Shown piece after piece: positions 24,765 to 37,088 of a stretch of DNA of 64,000 bases. The position numbers and the translations under genes are program-made. The DNA comes from Mortierella sp. BCC40632 (taxonomy: Eukaryota > Mortierellomycota > Mortierellomycetes > Mortierellales > Mortierellaceae). Each line of letters starts with the position of its first letter. Within the stretch, counting starts at the first letter, position 1. The DNA is taken from assembly GCA_011634665.1 (NCBI GenBank), contig WAEK01000006.1:1744501-1808500 (forward strand), written 5' to 3'. The notes under the pieces are model-generated. The model was not told where the DNA came from. It worked only from the letters and a program-made list of their open reading frames with translations, and did not search any database.

Positions 24765-25147
24765 AAAAGATTGTCTCTCCCATAATTTTTTTTAATTGAG
24801 CAGAGTCGCGTTTTCCCTTGTTTATTTTGACATAATGTACTATCGTTTCTTTCCATTCTTGTTTTCCCTTTTTTAAAAAAAAAATTTGAGTAATCACTCT
24901 CGCATGGCATGAGTTTAATGAGCCTATGTAGTATTAACAAAGACAGTTAATCCATTAAAAAAAAAACCAAATCATTATTTCTGGACCAGCTTTAATCCAT
25001 ATAATTCGATGAGAAAAAAAGATCTTGGTGGGTGAGAATAAAAAAAAAAAAAAAAAAGTATCCATGGATGTCTAGATCCAATTATGGGGATGCCTTTTTT
25101 TCTTTTCTCCCTCTGAGGGGTTAAAATGCTACAATTTTTGCTACAAT
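24765..25147. other. convergent 3' flanks
   Basis: An AT-rich interval with several A and T runs, between the stop of the giant plus-strand gene and the stop of the minus-strand WD40 gene. It presumably holds both 3' untranslated regions and polyadenylation sites. No gene seen. Confidence 0.6.
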
Positions 25148-28100
25148 CTAGAGTCGGTGGTTCTCACGATAGTTCCAAATGAATACCCGATTACTCCAAT
25201 CTCCAGAAACAATCATCCCCAAGTCCTGAGAGACGACAACATCACGCAACAACTCTCCCGAGTCAACATGTGAGATGACCTGTAGTGAGGATGAAAAAAG
25301 AAATGGGGGATTGCGTGAAAAGAAAAGAAAAGAAAAGTCTTGTCAACACCCGGAACCAGACTAGAAAACAAACAAACAAACAAACAAGCAAACAAAATTC
25401 TTCCTAGGCCTACTCTCCCGCTTCTCACCTTAGATGGCTTCTCTGCAACAATGTTTCCATCTCGAGCTCGCTTGGGGACACGCCCCAAATCAAAGAGGAC
25501 GATATCTCCTTTTGTGGATCCAGCGACAAGAACGTTTTTCCGCACATGACTCAATGAATTCGAACCAATCTCACCACCACCCCTGGTACTATCGCCATTG
25601 CCATGGTCAAGAGGAAGAGCAATGTTCTCGGCAAGCGAAAACTTGGTCCAACTCTCTGTAATGGACCATTCCAAAATTGTCTTGAGCGATGCCTCTGCCT
25701 CCTCACTATAAGTTGCATCCCAGACAAGAATTTCGCCCTGACAATTCTCACGAGAGGCAAAGACAAATTCGCCCACCTGAGCTGGGTCTCCCTCATTGTC
25801 TTCTTCTTCTTCTTCTTCTTCATCATCATCATCATCGTCCACGTCTCGGCCAGATTGCTTGCCTTGACTTGAACGGCCCCTTCCTCTCTTGGCGCCTCCT
25901 CTACTTTGGCTCTTTGAAGACTGTCCACGCCCACGCCCACGCCCACGCCCACGTCCTCTACCACCTCGCCCACTTGTGGACGAAGAACCTGCCTTGCGAT
26001 TATTTCCTTTCTCTAAGCTGCTTTGAGTCATCATGGACGCATAAGACCTAGAAGAGAACCGCGGGATATAAACAATCTCGTCGATAGAGGACTCGTGCCA
26101 TTCCTGAGAAGGAGGATAGATTCGCTCGGGTGAGATGGTCATGACACCGTGGTCAGACCCCTTCTTGGTAGTCGTGTGGGTTGGAGTGGGTCCTCCGTTG
26201 GTAGCAAAGGTCTTGATGAGATCAAACAAATTGTATTGGGCCATCATACCCTGGGCTGTACCGACAATCAAGTATTTTTCTGAAACCCCAATTGCGGTCG
26301 CAGCAGACCCGTCTAGCCCCTCGAATTTTGCGAGGCAACTATTCGCCAACGAAGAGAGAAAGAGAAGAGAAGAGAGAGAGGAAGAGAGGATGGCCATAAA
26401 GAGTTCCACGCGACGAATAGAAGTGCTTATTAGAAAAGGGTGAAGCGAAATATATATCTGGCAAGGATCCACCTAAACTATGAAACATCACGTACCGAGC
26501 TTCAGTCTCATAGTTTGAAAGTGAACCGATATCCCAAAGGCGCACCGTTCCGTCCATGGAAGCACCTATTTACCCTCAAGCGAAAAGAAAGAGGCGGTCT
26601 GTATCAGAAATGGAGCCTTTTTTTTTTTTTTTTTTTTTTGATTCATCGGTTGACTCAGCAGGATAGGAAAAAAAAATGGACTCACTAAAGAGCCAACGTG
26701 GGTTGGTCAGCGAAAACTTCATGCGAAGAATAGTGTCAGTATGTCCATGAAGGTACTTGTAACATGAATTCAGTAGTGGGTTGATCAATTTAATGCTCCC
26801 CATCCGTCCTATCGAGAAAAAAAGAGAAAAGAAGTATATTGCGTGTAAGCATGAAATAGGCTACAGTGCCTATCACATATTTAAAATACCAGCAATTGCA
26901 TAAAGACAACAACAACAATAGTAATAAATAAATAATAATACTACGAGTCTTACCAGCAGCTACCAAGATGTTTGACTGTGTCTGTCTTTCGTTCATGTAG
27001 ACAGCTGCTTCCTGTTGCTGCAATTTTTCTTGGTTTTGCTTCGGATTGGATTCAGTTGGCTCGACCTTTGCACTGGCCTCATCTAGATCATGATCCAATG
27101 TTGTCCAAGCAAGACACATAAACTCCTCTTCCCGAACATGGCTGTACTTGGCAACAATTTTTCCGATATGACAGTCAATCAAACAGACGGTATTTCCTCC
27201 GCATGTGGCGACGATGCTGTTGCTACTCCTTTGACTAGTCATTTGCTTCTTTATCCGACGTTGCCTACGTATCCGCTTGCGGAGTCTTGTTTCGTCATCG
27301 TCCCCTTCATCCTCTTCGACGTCACTGTCGCCTTCACTCTCACTGGATTCACTAGACTTTTCCTCCCTGTCTTTGGTATTATCCTGGTTGATGTTGGTCG
27401 ATTGATCATTCAGAAGCACAGCGCCATCGTCAGAAATCAAATAAGGTCGGATGACAGGCAATGTGGGCTGAAAGGCAACGGCCCAGGTGTCATTATCGAC
27501 TTCATCTTGTCCGTCATGTGTGCTGAGAGAGTGAGCTCGGAGAATGTGCTCCAGTACATATCCTTTGGTTTGGTCAACATCCATGTCATCCGAGCCATTC
27601 AAATGACTCTTATCTACAAATCAAATTCGAACGATACCCTAGTCAGCAAGAATGTGGATAAAAAGCTTTCACCATTTCTTCCGCACTTTTTTGGACTCCT
27701 TCTTCTTCTCAAAAGACAGATCTCACATACCAAGTAAATCAGGGTAGAGCCAGTCGCATTTAGTGTCCGAGCTTAGTTGAAAGGCTTTTGTTGTGTGTTT
27801 GATAGAATTAGCTTTGGTATTCTTAGACGCGGTTTCTTTTCCTTTTGACCGAGAAGTCAGTGGAGAAGCACTGGTAATCTTCTTGGAAGAGCCTCTAGCT
27901 TTGGAACTGACAGTCGATACAGACTTTTCTTTTTCTTTTCCTTGTGGGTTGATCTCGAGGACAAATTCATGACTGGTGGATGCTTCCTTTTTTGCTTCAG
28001 ACTGTGTCTTTGCCCGTGCTGTCGCCCCTGTCGCACTCCTAGTGGATCGAGCTATTGGTGTCCTTGTCTTGGTGGCGGATGAGCCCTGAGATGCTGGTGT

Positions 28101-28220
28101 CCGGGACAGGGCAATGCTTTCAGCTAAACGAGGTTTTCTCCGTCGGCGTTGAGCAGAAGTAGGTGAGGTCACTTCATGGTCTGATGATGAAGAGTCGACA
28201 ATGATTCGTTTGGGTGGCAT
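25148..28220 (-). CDS. LRWD1/ORCA-like WD40-repeat nuclear protein
   Basis: Six exons on the minus strand (28220-27731, 27613-26954, 26808-26686, 26565-26496, 26338-25429, 25279-25148) join in frame to 794 residues; all junctions are GT..AG. Residues 1-165 are Ser/Lys/Arg-rich and disordered, with nuclear-localisation-like basic clusters. WD40 blades follow: 'IVATCGGNTVCLIDCHIGKI', 'FMCLAWTTL', 'GHTDTILRMKFS', 'ASMDGTVRLWDIGSL', 'EILVWDA', and the terminal 'MIVSGDWSNRVFIWNYRE'. The Cys-Gly-Gly-x-Thr-Val-Cys-x-Ile-x-Cys and Leu-Ala-Trp-Thr-Thr-Leu signatures recall the WD domain of LRWD1, which binds the origin recognition complex and repressive chromatin. No leucine-rich repeat is present. 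One blade is split by an insert with a Gly-Arg repeat followed by long Asp and Glu runs. An EED-like or other chromatin WD protein is the alternative. Confidence 0.85.
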
Positions 28221-28608
28221 TCGAATCCTAAGGGAAGCAAATCTATGGTAAGGATCTGTCTCTCGAGTCGCGATTCTACTTTTTTAATAATCATTTAGCG
28301 GAGTCCAAACAGTCACATCTTCTGGACATCAGGGTGCTCGCGATGATGGTTGGCTTGGTAATGCAAGATTGAGACTAGACAGAAAGGTCATGTCAAGACA
28401 AGAAAGTTTACGGCTGTGCTGTAGTAAGCAACTAGGAAACGTGTCTGGGCGGTTGACGGCCCTGGCGATGTTAATTTTTTTTTTTTTTACAGACACTGCC
28501 TGTCTACCTGTCTTCTTCTGCCAACCTTGCCTCCGTAGCTCTCTTTCCGTCATGACCTCTTACTCTCTATGTGCTGCTGTGTGTGCGTGTGCGTTTGCTC
28601 CTTTGCCC

Positions 28609-28653
28609 CTCCTCCTCCTCCTCCTCCTCCTCCTCCTCCTCCTCCTCCTCCTC
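28609..28653. repeat. CCT trinucleotide microsatellite
   Basis: About 14 CCT/CTC units in a row on the plus strand, intergenic. Confidence 0.95.
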
Positions 28654-28703
28654 TATAATCTCCTCGATCTCGTTGTTGCGATGGGGCGAATCGGTCGGTC
28701 ATT

Positions 28704-28705
<2 letters not shown>

Positions 28706-28747
<42 letters not shown>
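28706..28747. repeat. GA dinucleotide microsatellite
   Basis: About 20 uninterrupted AG units, just upstream of the decayed gene. Confidence 0.95.
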
Positions 28748-28750
<3 letters not shown>

Positions 28751-28790
28751 CGAGAAGTAATCAGATAAACCAGCTCTAACGCCATACTCC

Positions 28791-30210
28791 ATGCTACGAA
28801 CGATTCCGTCTCTGACCCTCGCTGCACATCGTGTGGAGCAGAAAGGTATTCTTGGCCGACAAGTATGTTGGGACTATCAATGGCGCTTCAACAATCTTCA
28901 CGCCCTTCTCTCCCCAAGTCTATTGCACCTTCTGCCGCTATCCCAAGAATAGACTTCGCATCTCCCGCGCCAGTCTACGTCCACTATAGGGAAAGTCGTC
29001 CTTTGAGCTTCGGTGATGTTTACCCATTGGGGCAAAGTCCACAGGGCATCGATCTAAAAGCGTTTCAAAGCATAAGCAAGGCGATGTTCAGGATGAGGAA
29101 ATAGCAGCCAACAACGACTCAGATAATGGAGACGACATTGTGAAGAAGAAGAGGTAACCATCCAGAGTACTGTGGGCAGGAAAGACATAAAGAAGAATCT
29201 TTTTACGACAGCACGATTGTCTCCAACATGACATCGAACAAGAAGGCTGTCGCATTCGCCATCGACACTCGCTATCAATATTGAGCTTTTCGAAAGTACA
29301 GAAGAAATGGCAGGCGGTTTGTTGCCATTGGCTCAAAATTCTTCATCGTTATCATCGTTACTGTGATAGCAGTCTTTGCCTCTACCTCTTCTTCCACCTC
29401 CTCATTCGGGCCTTCTTGTCTACGGTAAGTCTTTCTCAGGTATATTGAAGACTTAGCGGTGTATGATCCCACCGCACTCAAGAGATTCAGGACTACTGAT
29501 AGCGATCAATTCGGTAATGGTGTTGAAGTCGACGGCGAAACTGAAAGTTTCTTTGCCCAGGGATTAGCTCAATTAACAAACCGATCCATGTAGTCCTGAC
29601 CAAAGAGGAAAGGCCACCTACAGTACACTCCTCGACAAGGAATGGGAAAAGAATGAGCAAGAGAAAGAAACGAGAGCAATATCAAAGATAGAAAGAAGCG
29701 ACACAGGAGCCGAACAGTCAGCGGATAAAGTACACGAGTTCAAAAGACGGCTGCAAAATATCAAATTTTACAATGGCAGTAGCGAAATACTGGCACACCA
29801 ACTTTATTTTCTCTCCATTGTTCTCACTCATAATTCATGTGCCTTCTCGCTCACTACATCAAGGGTCGTTCAACTTTTCGGAGAGGGGCTGGAATGAGGC
29901 ACTCAGCACAGTCTCGGCACGCAAAATTGAGGCACACGTAAAGTCTTTCCGCAAGTACTATCCCGACAACGTCTACTCAGTATGATTGCCGCATATCCTA
30001 CCAAGTGGAGTGACAAGCTGCTGGCGCCTTCAGATCTCCCAAAAGGCACGAGTAGTGATACAGCAGGTCGTAATCAACATTGGTGATAACAACATTGGTG
30101 ATATCTTCCCCAAGGATCATGTAGAGTTCATTGGTCGTCTCAAGAATCCGCGAAAGCGTTCTGCTGACGACGAGGATAGTAACGATGAGGATTTCTTCAA
30201 AAAAAAATAG
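28791..30210 (+). pseudogene. decayed gene of unknown family, possibly a mitochondrial membrane protein
   Basis: Long protein-like segments are split among frames. It opens at ATG 28791 with an amphipathic, Arg-containing start (Met-Leu-Arg-Thr-Ile-Pro-Ser-Leu-Thr-Leu-Ala-Ala-His-Arg) that looks like a mitochondrial presequence. Around 29310 a hydrophobic stretch 'FFIVIIVTVIAVFA' resembles a single membrane span. An open stretch at about 29460-29590 has a Gly-Val-Glu-Val...Glu-Thr-Glu-Ser-Phe-Phe-Ala-Gln block. A frame from about 29608 to 29895 is open for roughly 95 codons. A final frame (about 30040-30210) ends with an Asp/Glu-rich tail and Lys-Lys-Lys-stop. Stops and frameshifts between these parts cannot all be removed by plausible introns. 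I do not recognise the family. Confidence 0.45.
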
Positions 30211-31970
30211 AGAAGCTAATCCATCATTGTACCTTCCTCAGTCTAGTTGGCCACCTCTATAATATACCCATTTATTTTATCCTCGAGCAACTTGCTTTTT
30301 CTCCATCAACTGTTCGTGTCCTTTTGTGTTTTTCCCGCCAATCTTTGCATTTGCACTGTTTATTGACATCATGCGATTTAATGTTGTTGGCTGCATCAAA
30401 GAGACTACTTGTTTTTGAATCGATGAGTAAACAATTAGGGGATGAGGATTGTTCGACTTGGGATCTATGGCGGGAGGTGCATATCAGAGGAGCAGCGCCT
30501 TGGGCATGCACACCCCGTAGTTCTTACATTAGACCTAGCTCTCTGTGTGACAGGAAGCAGAATAAAAATACTCAACGGGAGGCACCATGTGGTTCTCCTG
30601 ACCGCTACAGTATGTGACAAAAGCTTTGCATGTTACTACCAGCTAAGGAAACGGGCGTGATAATAACAAGACAATAAAATGTAGCCCACACCTTTTTCGA
30701 TGACGACGAAGCTGTTACGTTGGATAGGCCGGTCTCTATAATTCCTCGGTCTAGGATCTTCGACATTGTATTGTCCCGTCTGTAGAGGCGTTTCACGTTG
30801 TGCATCGCCTGCTCATCCTATCTCGGTCAATCGTCTCATTTGACATACTTCGATAATTGAACCCCAATGCTATCTCGCCTGTGCTCGTGCCAGCCTCTTT
30901 TCGGAAGAATCCTTAGGAAGACTTCCCCAAAAGTCAGCTAGAGTGCCGTCAGTTTGCTGTTGATCTCATTGGTCGGCCATCGTCCGTGCATGCGCACTTC
31001 ATTCAGAGGAGAGTCCGGCCTTGGACATTAATGTGCAGTAGGTGGAATGCACTTGGGTTTTCTCGTTCTGGAAACTATACCCCATCTACTTGAAGGTGAT
31101 AGGGTCATACTGTTCACGCTCCTTAAAGAAATCTAAGATGTTTTTGTTGTTCATGACTTGTACTTTCAGATAATCATGTTAGACCATGAGGCAGGGATCG
31201 AGGATACACTACATCAACTAAAGCAAAAAATACTCGCCACCTCTGCCCCATGACCGTAGTCAAAACCAACACGACCAACCTCAATTATTGCAAAAACAAT
31301 AAAAGGGAAGGTGGACGCCGATGACGATTCAGCGGTGAACTTTGGTAGCGACAGAGGGAACCGTAGTCCAACTACGAATGCCTCGAATGAAAAATAAGGG
31401 AACAAATAGAGAAGTCAAAACGTTACCTGTCTCTGGATACCAAGCCGAGTGACGATTAGACCGAAGCTGTTTGCAAAGAGAGCTGGCGCGCAACTGCAGC
31501 AATAAGAAAACGTAAGCGATGCTTTTAATGGAAATGTGCGATAATATGTGAGCAAGAGCAGTAAAGAGACGAAAGCGATGCTAATGATCAAGATCAATTG
31601 ATGCTGGATGACAACGATGAAGACACCAAAAAAACTTGTCGCGAAAATTGCACGTGACGGTCGCGTATCCGCGTATCCTAGACTTTATTGGGCTTCACTC
31701 TTTGATTCCTAACCAAGTGATACTGCAAAGGACAGCCATACAAAGAACAGAGAGTGAAGGCACCCTACAGCAAAACCCACTCAGGCTCAGTCCTATAACT
31801 ATGATAAAATGCATGAAAGAGAGAGTGAGAGAGTGAGGGAAGGGAGAAGAGGAAGAAAAAAAAAGAAAAAAAAAAAAAAAAATAGAGTAGGTCCACCCTG
31901 GTTAGGATCCTCCGACAAGGACATCTCCCATGCTTGCTTCGAACTCCTCTTTTTCCTCCCCTCTCTGAAC
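30211..31970. other. gene-free interval
   Basis: No supportable gene, RNA or terminal repeat. Short frames only. The last 200 bases include a poly-A run near 31857-31882 and are probably the 3' side of the minus-strand mannosidase gene. Confidence 0.5.
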
Positions 31971-33750
31971 TCACTTCAATTTCAACTTCAATGATAAAAT
32001 TTCGAACGCATGCAAAGTCAGCCAAGATGTAGACCGAGTTTCCTTGTCAAACTCAATCTTCTCTCCAACGTCCTCCAAGATGTTGCACCGGTGAATGCTC
32101 TGAATGTTCAATGCGCTATAAAGAAGAAAGATAGATTCATTTTCTTGAGTCTCCAGTTCATCCGCAGCCTGGATTATCCTTTTCTCTGAATTTTTTTTTT
32201 AACATTACCTCTTCAGCGTGAATCTGGCTCGGCCACCATAGGCTTCATACAGACGTAGAACAATCTCGTCCGAATCTTCGGCTCGTTTGATGGTATCCAG
32301 GACAACATTTCGGGCACCCTTGACCTCAAAATAGGATTCGGAACCCCCAGCAATCTCAGTCAAGTCCTTGTCGACATTTCTATGTGTTTCTCGCATTTTC
32401 GCCAAGGTGATGATGAGAATCTTTTTTTTTTTTTGTCGTTTTTTGCCATGCCAAAAAAAATGAAGTGCGCATTGGTCAACCTTTCAAGCTTGAGGCAATA
32501 CAAGAATAAAAAACGCTTACCGGATAATCAAAGGAACGTTAAATTTGTAGGCCTCCCGAACAACATTGGATTCGTTGAATGTTCCTTGATGAGGAAGAAT
32601 AGCGTACTTGAATTCGTGGTGACCTTTTTTTTTTTTTTTTTTTTTTTTTGTAACCAAGTGACCATGGATTCTGGATTTAGTTTTTCCAACTTTTCCTTCT
32701 TCTTTCTTCTTCTTCAAGACCACATTTCGAACTTGGCTCTTTCACCTTCATATGGAGCAGTAGCTGATATCCAACTTACCAATATCACAGTTGGCATCAG
32801 GAGACTTTGGAGAGCGCAGGAGCGAGAGTCGCATTGTGTTTCCATGACAAGAATATCCATACTTGCAATCGTTCAAGAGAGCGACACCATACCCATGTTC
32901 AGAAAGGTCTGCAAACTTGTGTCCACACACTTCAAATTTGGCATAGTCGTGGCTAGTGTTGAAAGTCGTTGTTCGTTGGATAACTCCAAACTGCGAGTCA
33001 TACGTTGCAAAATCAGAGCGAATATCCCACATAAACTCGGTTTTCTGCACTCAAGAAGAACCAAACGTTAGTTAGAAACTCACTTGAAGAGACATCATGA
33101 AAAAGAAAAAAGACGTCGCATTGGAAGATAGGCTTTTTTTATAGCCAAAAACCTTACCAGGATTGTGCGGTTTTCATTCCAATCCACTTTTGTTTCAAAG
33201 TCAAGGCGAGATGAGGCTGCCGTTAGAACAATAGTCTGGACTGCCTTGCTGGTAGCCGTTAGCTCGTGTTCTACGATTATCGTTGCACGCAATGGGCCCT
33301 TTTCATCTAATCTCGCTTTGGCTTTTCCAGTACTCCGTCCCGTATTCAGATGATAGATCTCTACATCCCAGGCATCCCAATACAATGGGAGATCTTCAAA
33401 GAGTACTAATTTGTTTCCTTTTTGACCCTCCGGAATGAGCTCGCGAACTTCTGCCTTGTCGAAAAGACTAGTGAGCTGGCCACGCTCGTCAAACTTGGCA
33501 ATAATCCAGTCATTTTCCAATACGATCTCGTTGCCACTATTTGAGCCTAGAATGGTTATTGATGAGATAGAGTAAATATAGCAATGATTAGAACAGGACT
33601 CCCTGGTATCAGGATATTATTTCTGTTGGCTGAAGTACCTTTGACGTGACGACGGTCGGTTTTTGCTTCTGCCAGGTTCTTGAACTGGAATGCGTCTGTC
33701 TCGACTATTATGAAAATAGTTGAAGGTGTTATTAACAATGGAGTTTTTCT

Positions 33751-33838
<88 letters not shown>

Positions 33839-36800
33839 GGGGGAAGGGGGGAGGGGGAGGCAAATGCGTTGTCGATCCACTTACGAACGGCATAGCCTAC
33901 CGAGGCATCTGTCGAGTATTGCATCAGGTTAGAGCTGTACTGGGCAGGAACAGTAACAATCTCAAATCGCTTCCAGCAGAGTGAATTGAATGCCACAAGG
34001 TTGGATGCATCTTCCACGTTGGGAGATGACTGGAGCAAACTATCTAAACACGATCCAAGCAACTCTTGACCACGCGTCTCAACGTCTTTGTAGATCCTTC
34101 GAGCATCGATATTGGCGATTTCAATTGAGGAACCTGGAAGGACATCATGGAACTGGTTGCTGTGAAATCCCACCCCCACCCCCAAAAAAATCGTTAGCGC
34201 CCCTTCAAAACGAACCGAGTAGACGTTTGGATTGAGACCAGAACCCGGGCTGCATAAAAATGTACTTACAGCAGTACATTTTTCCAGAGAGAATCTAGCG
34301 TGGATTTTGGATACTGAAGGTTTCTTCCATTGCACAGGCAAAGTGTCGAGGCAATCTCAATATGGCGCAACAAAAGCTCTAACTTTCGGTTATACTTTTT
34401 GATCGCAGCCTGCGAAGTATAAGTGCCACGATGGAATTCAAAATACTAGAATGATGAACAGGGCACAAGAAGAAAGAGACCCAGTCTGTTAAATCTTTGA
34501 TCCAAAGGATGAAGAGGTCCGTTGCCTGGGCTCAAAACTATTCTCTCTTACAAGCTCGCCTTTCCATTCTTGGAGTCCTTTGGATTGCTTTGCAATACGC
34601 TCAAAAAAGGCTTCTGCTCCCTGCATTTCGACTTTCGGGAGACCATCCTATGATTTCATTGCATTGACGAAATTGGAAAGTATCCATTAAGAATCACAAC
34701 AAGAGATATATTGATCGTAAATTGATAAAAGAGCAGTTACTCACCATGTCTTTCATTCGTTGCAGGCGCTCGAGCATTCCTCGCTGCGGACCTCCTCCGC
34801 CATCTCCGTTACCATAGGGTAGGAGACTGTTGTTGCTGAACGCCAGGTCACGGTTGTTCCTTATGCTATACAGGTAAAATTTTCATGAACCAGCTGAGGT
34901 CAGGCAAATTATGAAATTTGTGACAAACAACCCATCAGTCTAACTCGATAGAGAACAAACCCGCCCAATATCACCAATGCCCATTGCTCATCAACAATCT
35001 CAAGCATTCATGGTTCATACCTTCGCGTCATATCTGCAACGTCTGCTTGTGCGTTGTAGCTACACAGTAAACGAGAATGTTGACACATTAGGACCACATA
35101 CAGGCCTGCCTTGAAGCCCATTCAACTAACAGAACGCTCTCTGGTACTCACGTCTCTGCTGGTGCCATATGAGTCAGGACCTTTGTTCCATCCAATCCTA
35201 CCCAGTTGAATGTTGTATTCGGGAACTACAAGGAAGCAATGTCAACAGATAACTCGTTATGGAAAGAAGGCTTGGCAAGGCTGACAATGCCTGTTGCACT
35301 CCATCATTTCATACCTTGTTAATATTGTTCCAAGAGAGCTTTTGTGTAAAGAAATACTGGCATCCAGATTGCTTCACTATTTGAGGAAGCTGTGACAGGA
35401 CCGTGGTGAGTGCCGCATAGAAACCAGCTCCTGAAACCACTAAATATTTCTCACACACTCACCTGTGCCGAATAACCGAATGTATCAGGTAACCAGAACA
35501 CTTTGGATCTTGATCCAAAGTTCTTCTCATAAAACCGCTGGCCGTAGAGGAACTGGCGGCAGAGCGCTTCTCCGCTAGGCATGTTGCAATCCATCTCTAC
35601 CCAGGTACCTCCAATGACCTGGAACTGGCCCTTCTTGGACGCCTTTTGGATCTCCTTGAATAGCTTTGGATAGTCCTGTGAAAGCCATTCGATTTGCTGG
35701 GCTTGCGAACACACAAATATGTATTCCGGATAATCCTCTATGAGTCGTAATTGCGTGGCCCAGCTCCGAGCCGTCTTGCGACGGGTTTCTGCGTATGGCC
35801 TGTTGTATAGAATGAGGAAAAAACTGTCAGTATCTCTCGACTCGTCCAGGGCAAATATACTAGATGCAGCTTTTTACATTACCAAAGCCAAGCAGTGTCA
35901 ATATGACTAGGGGTTCAACAAAAGGGACAAAGAGAGTTAGATGAGGAGCTACGGTCGAGCCTTGTCCGATAGAACTATTAAAAAAAAAAAACCATTACCA
36001 ATTTCCCACGGCAGTGACTAGGTGGCCATCGGGAGCACCTTTCTTGGAAAGAAATTGACCAGAGATCTCCAGACAGGCTTTGAACGAGTTTTCAATATCA
36101 TTTCTTTGAAATGCGTCAATGACATTGTTCAGGGCAAACAAAGCTTCCTGACTTCGGACGGATTCATCGGGGAGCTCATTAGCCATGCCATAGATGATTT
36201 GCAAATCGTAATATAGTTGCCATGCTGCCTTGTTTGGCACAGCAATCTCCACTATATTATTCAAAATAAAGTATGAAAAAGAACTGAGTGAATAAACCAT
36301 ATTTAACATCTTCGAAAGAATTTCTATCGAAAGGCGAGATGAGTTTGATACCTTGTGAGAGAGTGAACCTCCTGTTCTCCTCAGGAGGGTTGATGCGATT
36401 GCCTTTGCCAGTACCAAACAGACCATTGCATGCCATCTCAATAAACAGCTCGAAAGTCTCGCCTCCCCTTGCTTTCTTAGTCAGAAGATACTCGACTCTT
36501 CTATCGTTTCCCTCTTTACGTGCAACAAGAAACAAGAAAGAAGATTGGCCATCATTGAATAACAAGATTCCTAGGTGAGATTTGAGACAGGGTGTCAGTC
36601 TACTATGACTTACGATCGCCTGTCAAGCCCTGTCGAGGAATGCCATCTGTCGACCAGACCATAGCCTCGCTGTTAGAGTCCCAGAGGAGTTCCACATGTT
36701 CGCCCGTCCATTCTTTGGGAATCGTCACCTTGAGCTTGAACCAGTGTGTGCTCTACAGAGAGTGGGGAAGGAGGGGGGGGGAGGGTTAGCGATATGTCAA

Positions 36801-37088
36801 CACTGAGAAACCTCTCACTCCTGAGTGGCGACAGGTGCTTACCCAACTGGGACCGAACGAGGACCCGATTCGAGCAGGCTCGAACTGGTGCTTTGTAGCT
36901 TCTTCAAAGGAGATACGCTTCAAATCCGGTACAGAATAGACGGAGAGCTCGACAGTATCGGAGGTCCTGGACGAATAGAGGTGTGAGAAGAGGTTGATGT
37001 CGGCGAACTCTTGGGGGGAGCAGAACTTTTCAGCCCGCTGCAGCGTAATGTTTCGCAGGAACCGTGGCTGAGCAGAGAGCGTCGCCAT
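31971..37088 (-). CDS. AMS1: cytosolic/vacuolar-type alpha-mannosidase, glycoside hydrolase family 38 (MAN2C1/AMS1 type)
   Basis: Nineteen exons on the minus strand: 37088-36843, 36752-36614, 36570-36298, 36251-35999, 35906-35883, 35799-35463, 35389-35315, 35225-35152, 35059-35021, 34865-34745, 34647-34552, 34445-34270, 34159-33885, 33704-33639, 33546-33158, 33044-32780, 32623-32521, 32379-32209, 32115-31971. They sum to 1,088 residues, the usual size for class IIC enzymes. The catalytic region shows Cys-His-Ile-Asp-Thr-Ala-Trp-Leu-Trp (zinc-site His and Asp, about residues 304-312), '[12 protein letters not shown]' (nucleophile Asp, about 417), 'FGDGGGGP'-like '[11 protein letters not shown]', '[12 protein letters not shown]' and '[13 protein letters not shown]'. 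The enzyme removes alpha-linked mannose from free oligosaccharides; there is no signal peptide, as expected for a protein that acts in cytosol or reaches the vacuole by the Cvt/autophagy route. It is divergent from the phosphate transporter gene. Confidence 0.95.
33752..33832. repeat. GA dinucleotide microsatellite inside a mannosidase intron
   Basis: About 40 GA units on the plus strand within the intron 33705-33884. In the transcript this is a long (CU)n tract, so it could act as an extended polypyrimidine tract. Confidence 0.95.

Larger units (their letters stand above)
28221..28790. other. promoter region with microsatellites
   Basis: The upstream flank of the WD40 gene, and also of the decayed gene to the right. 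It contains a T tract near 28481, a CCT trinucleotide run and a GA dinucleotide run. No gene seen. Confidence 0.5.
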
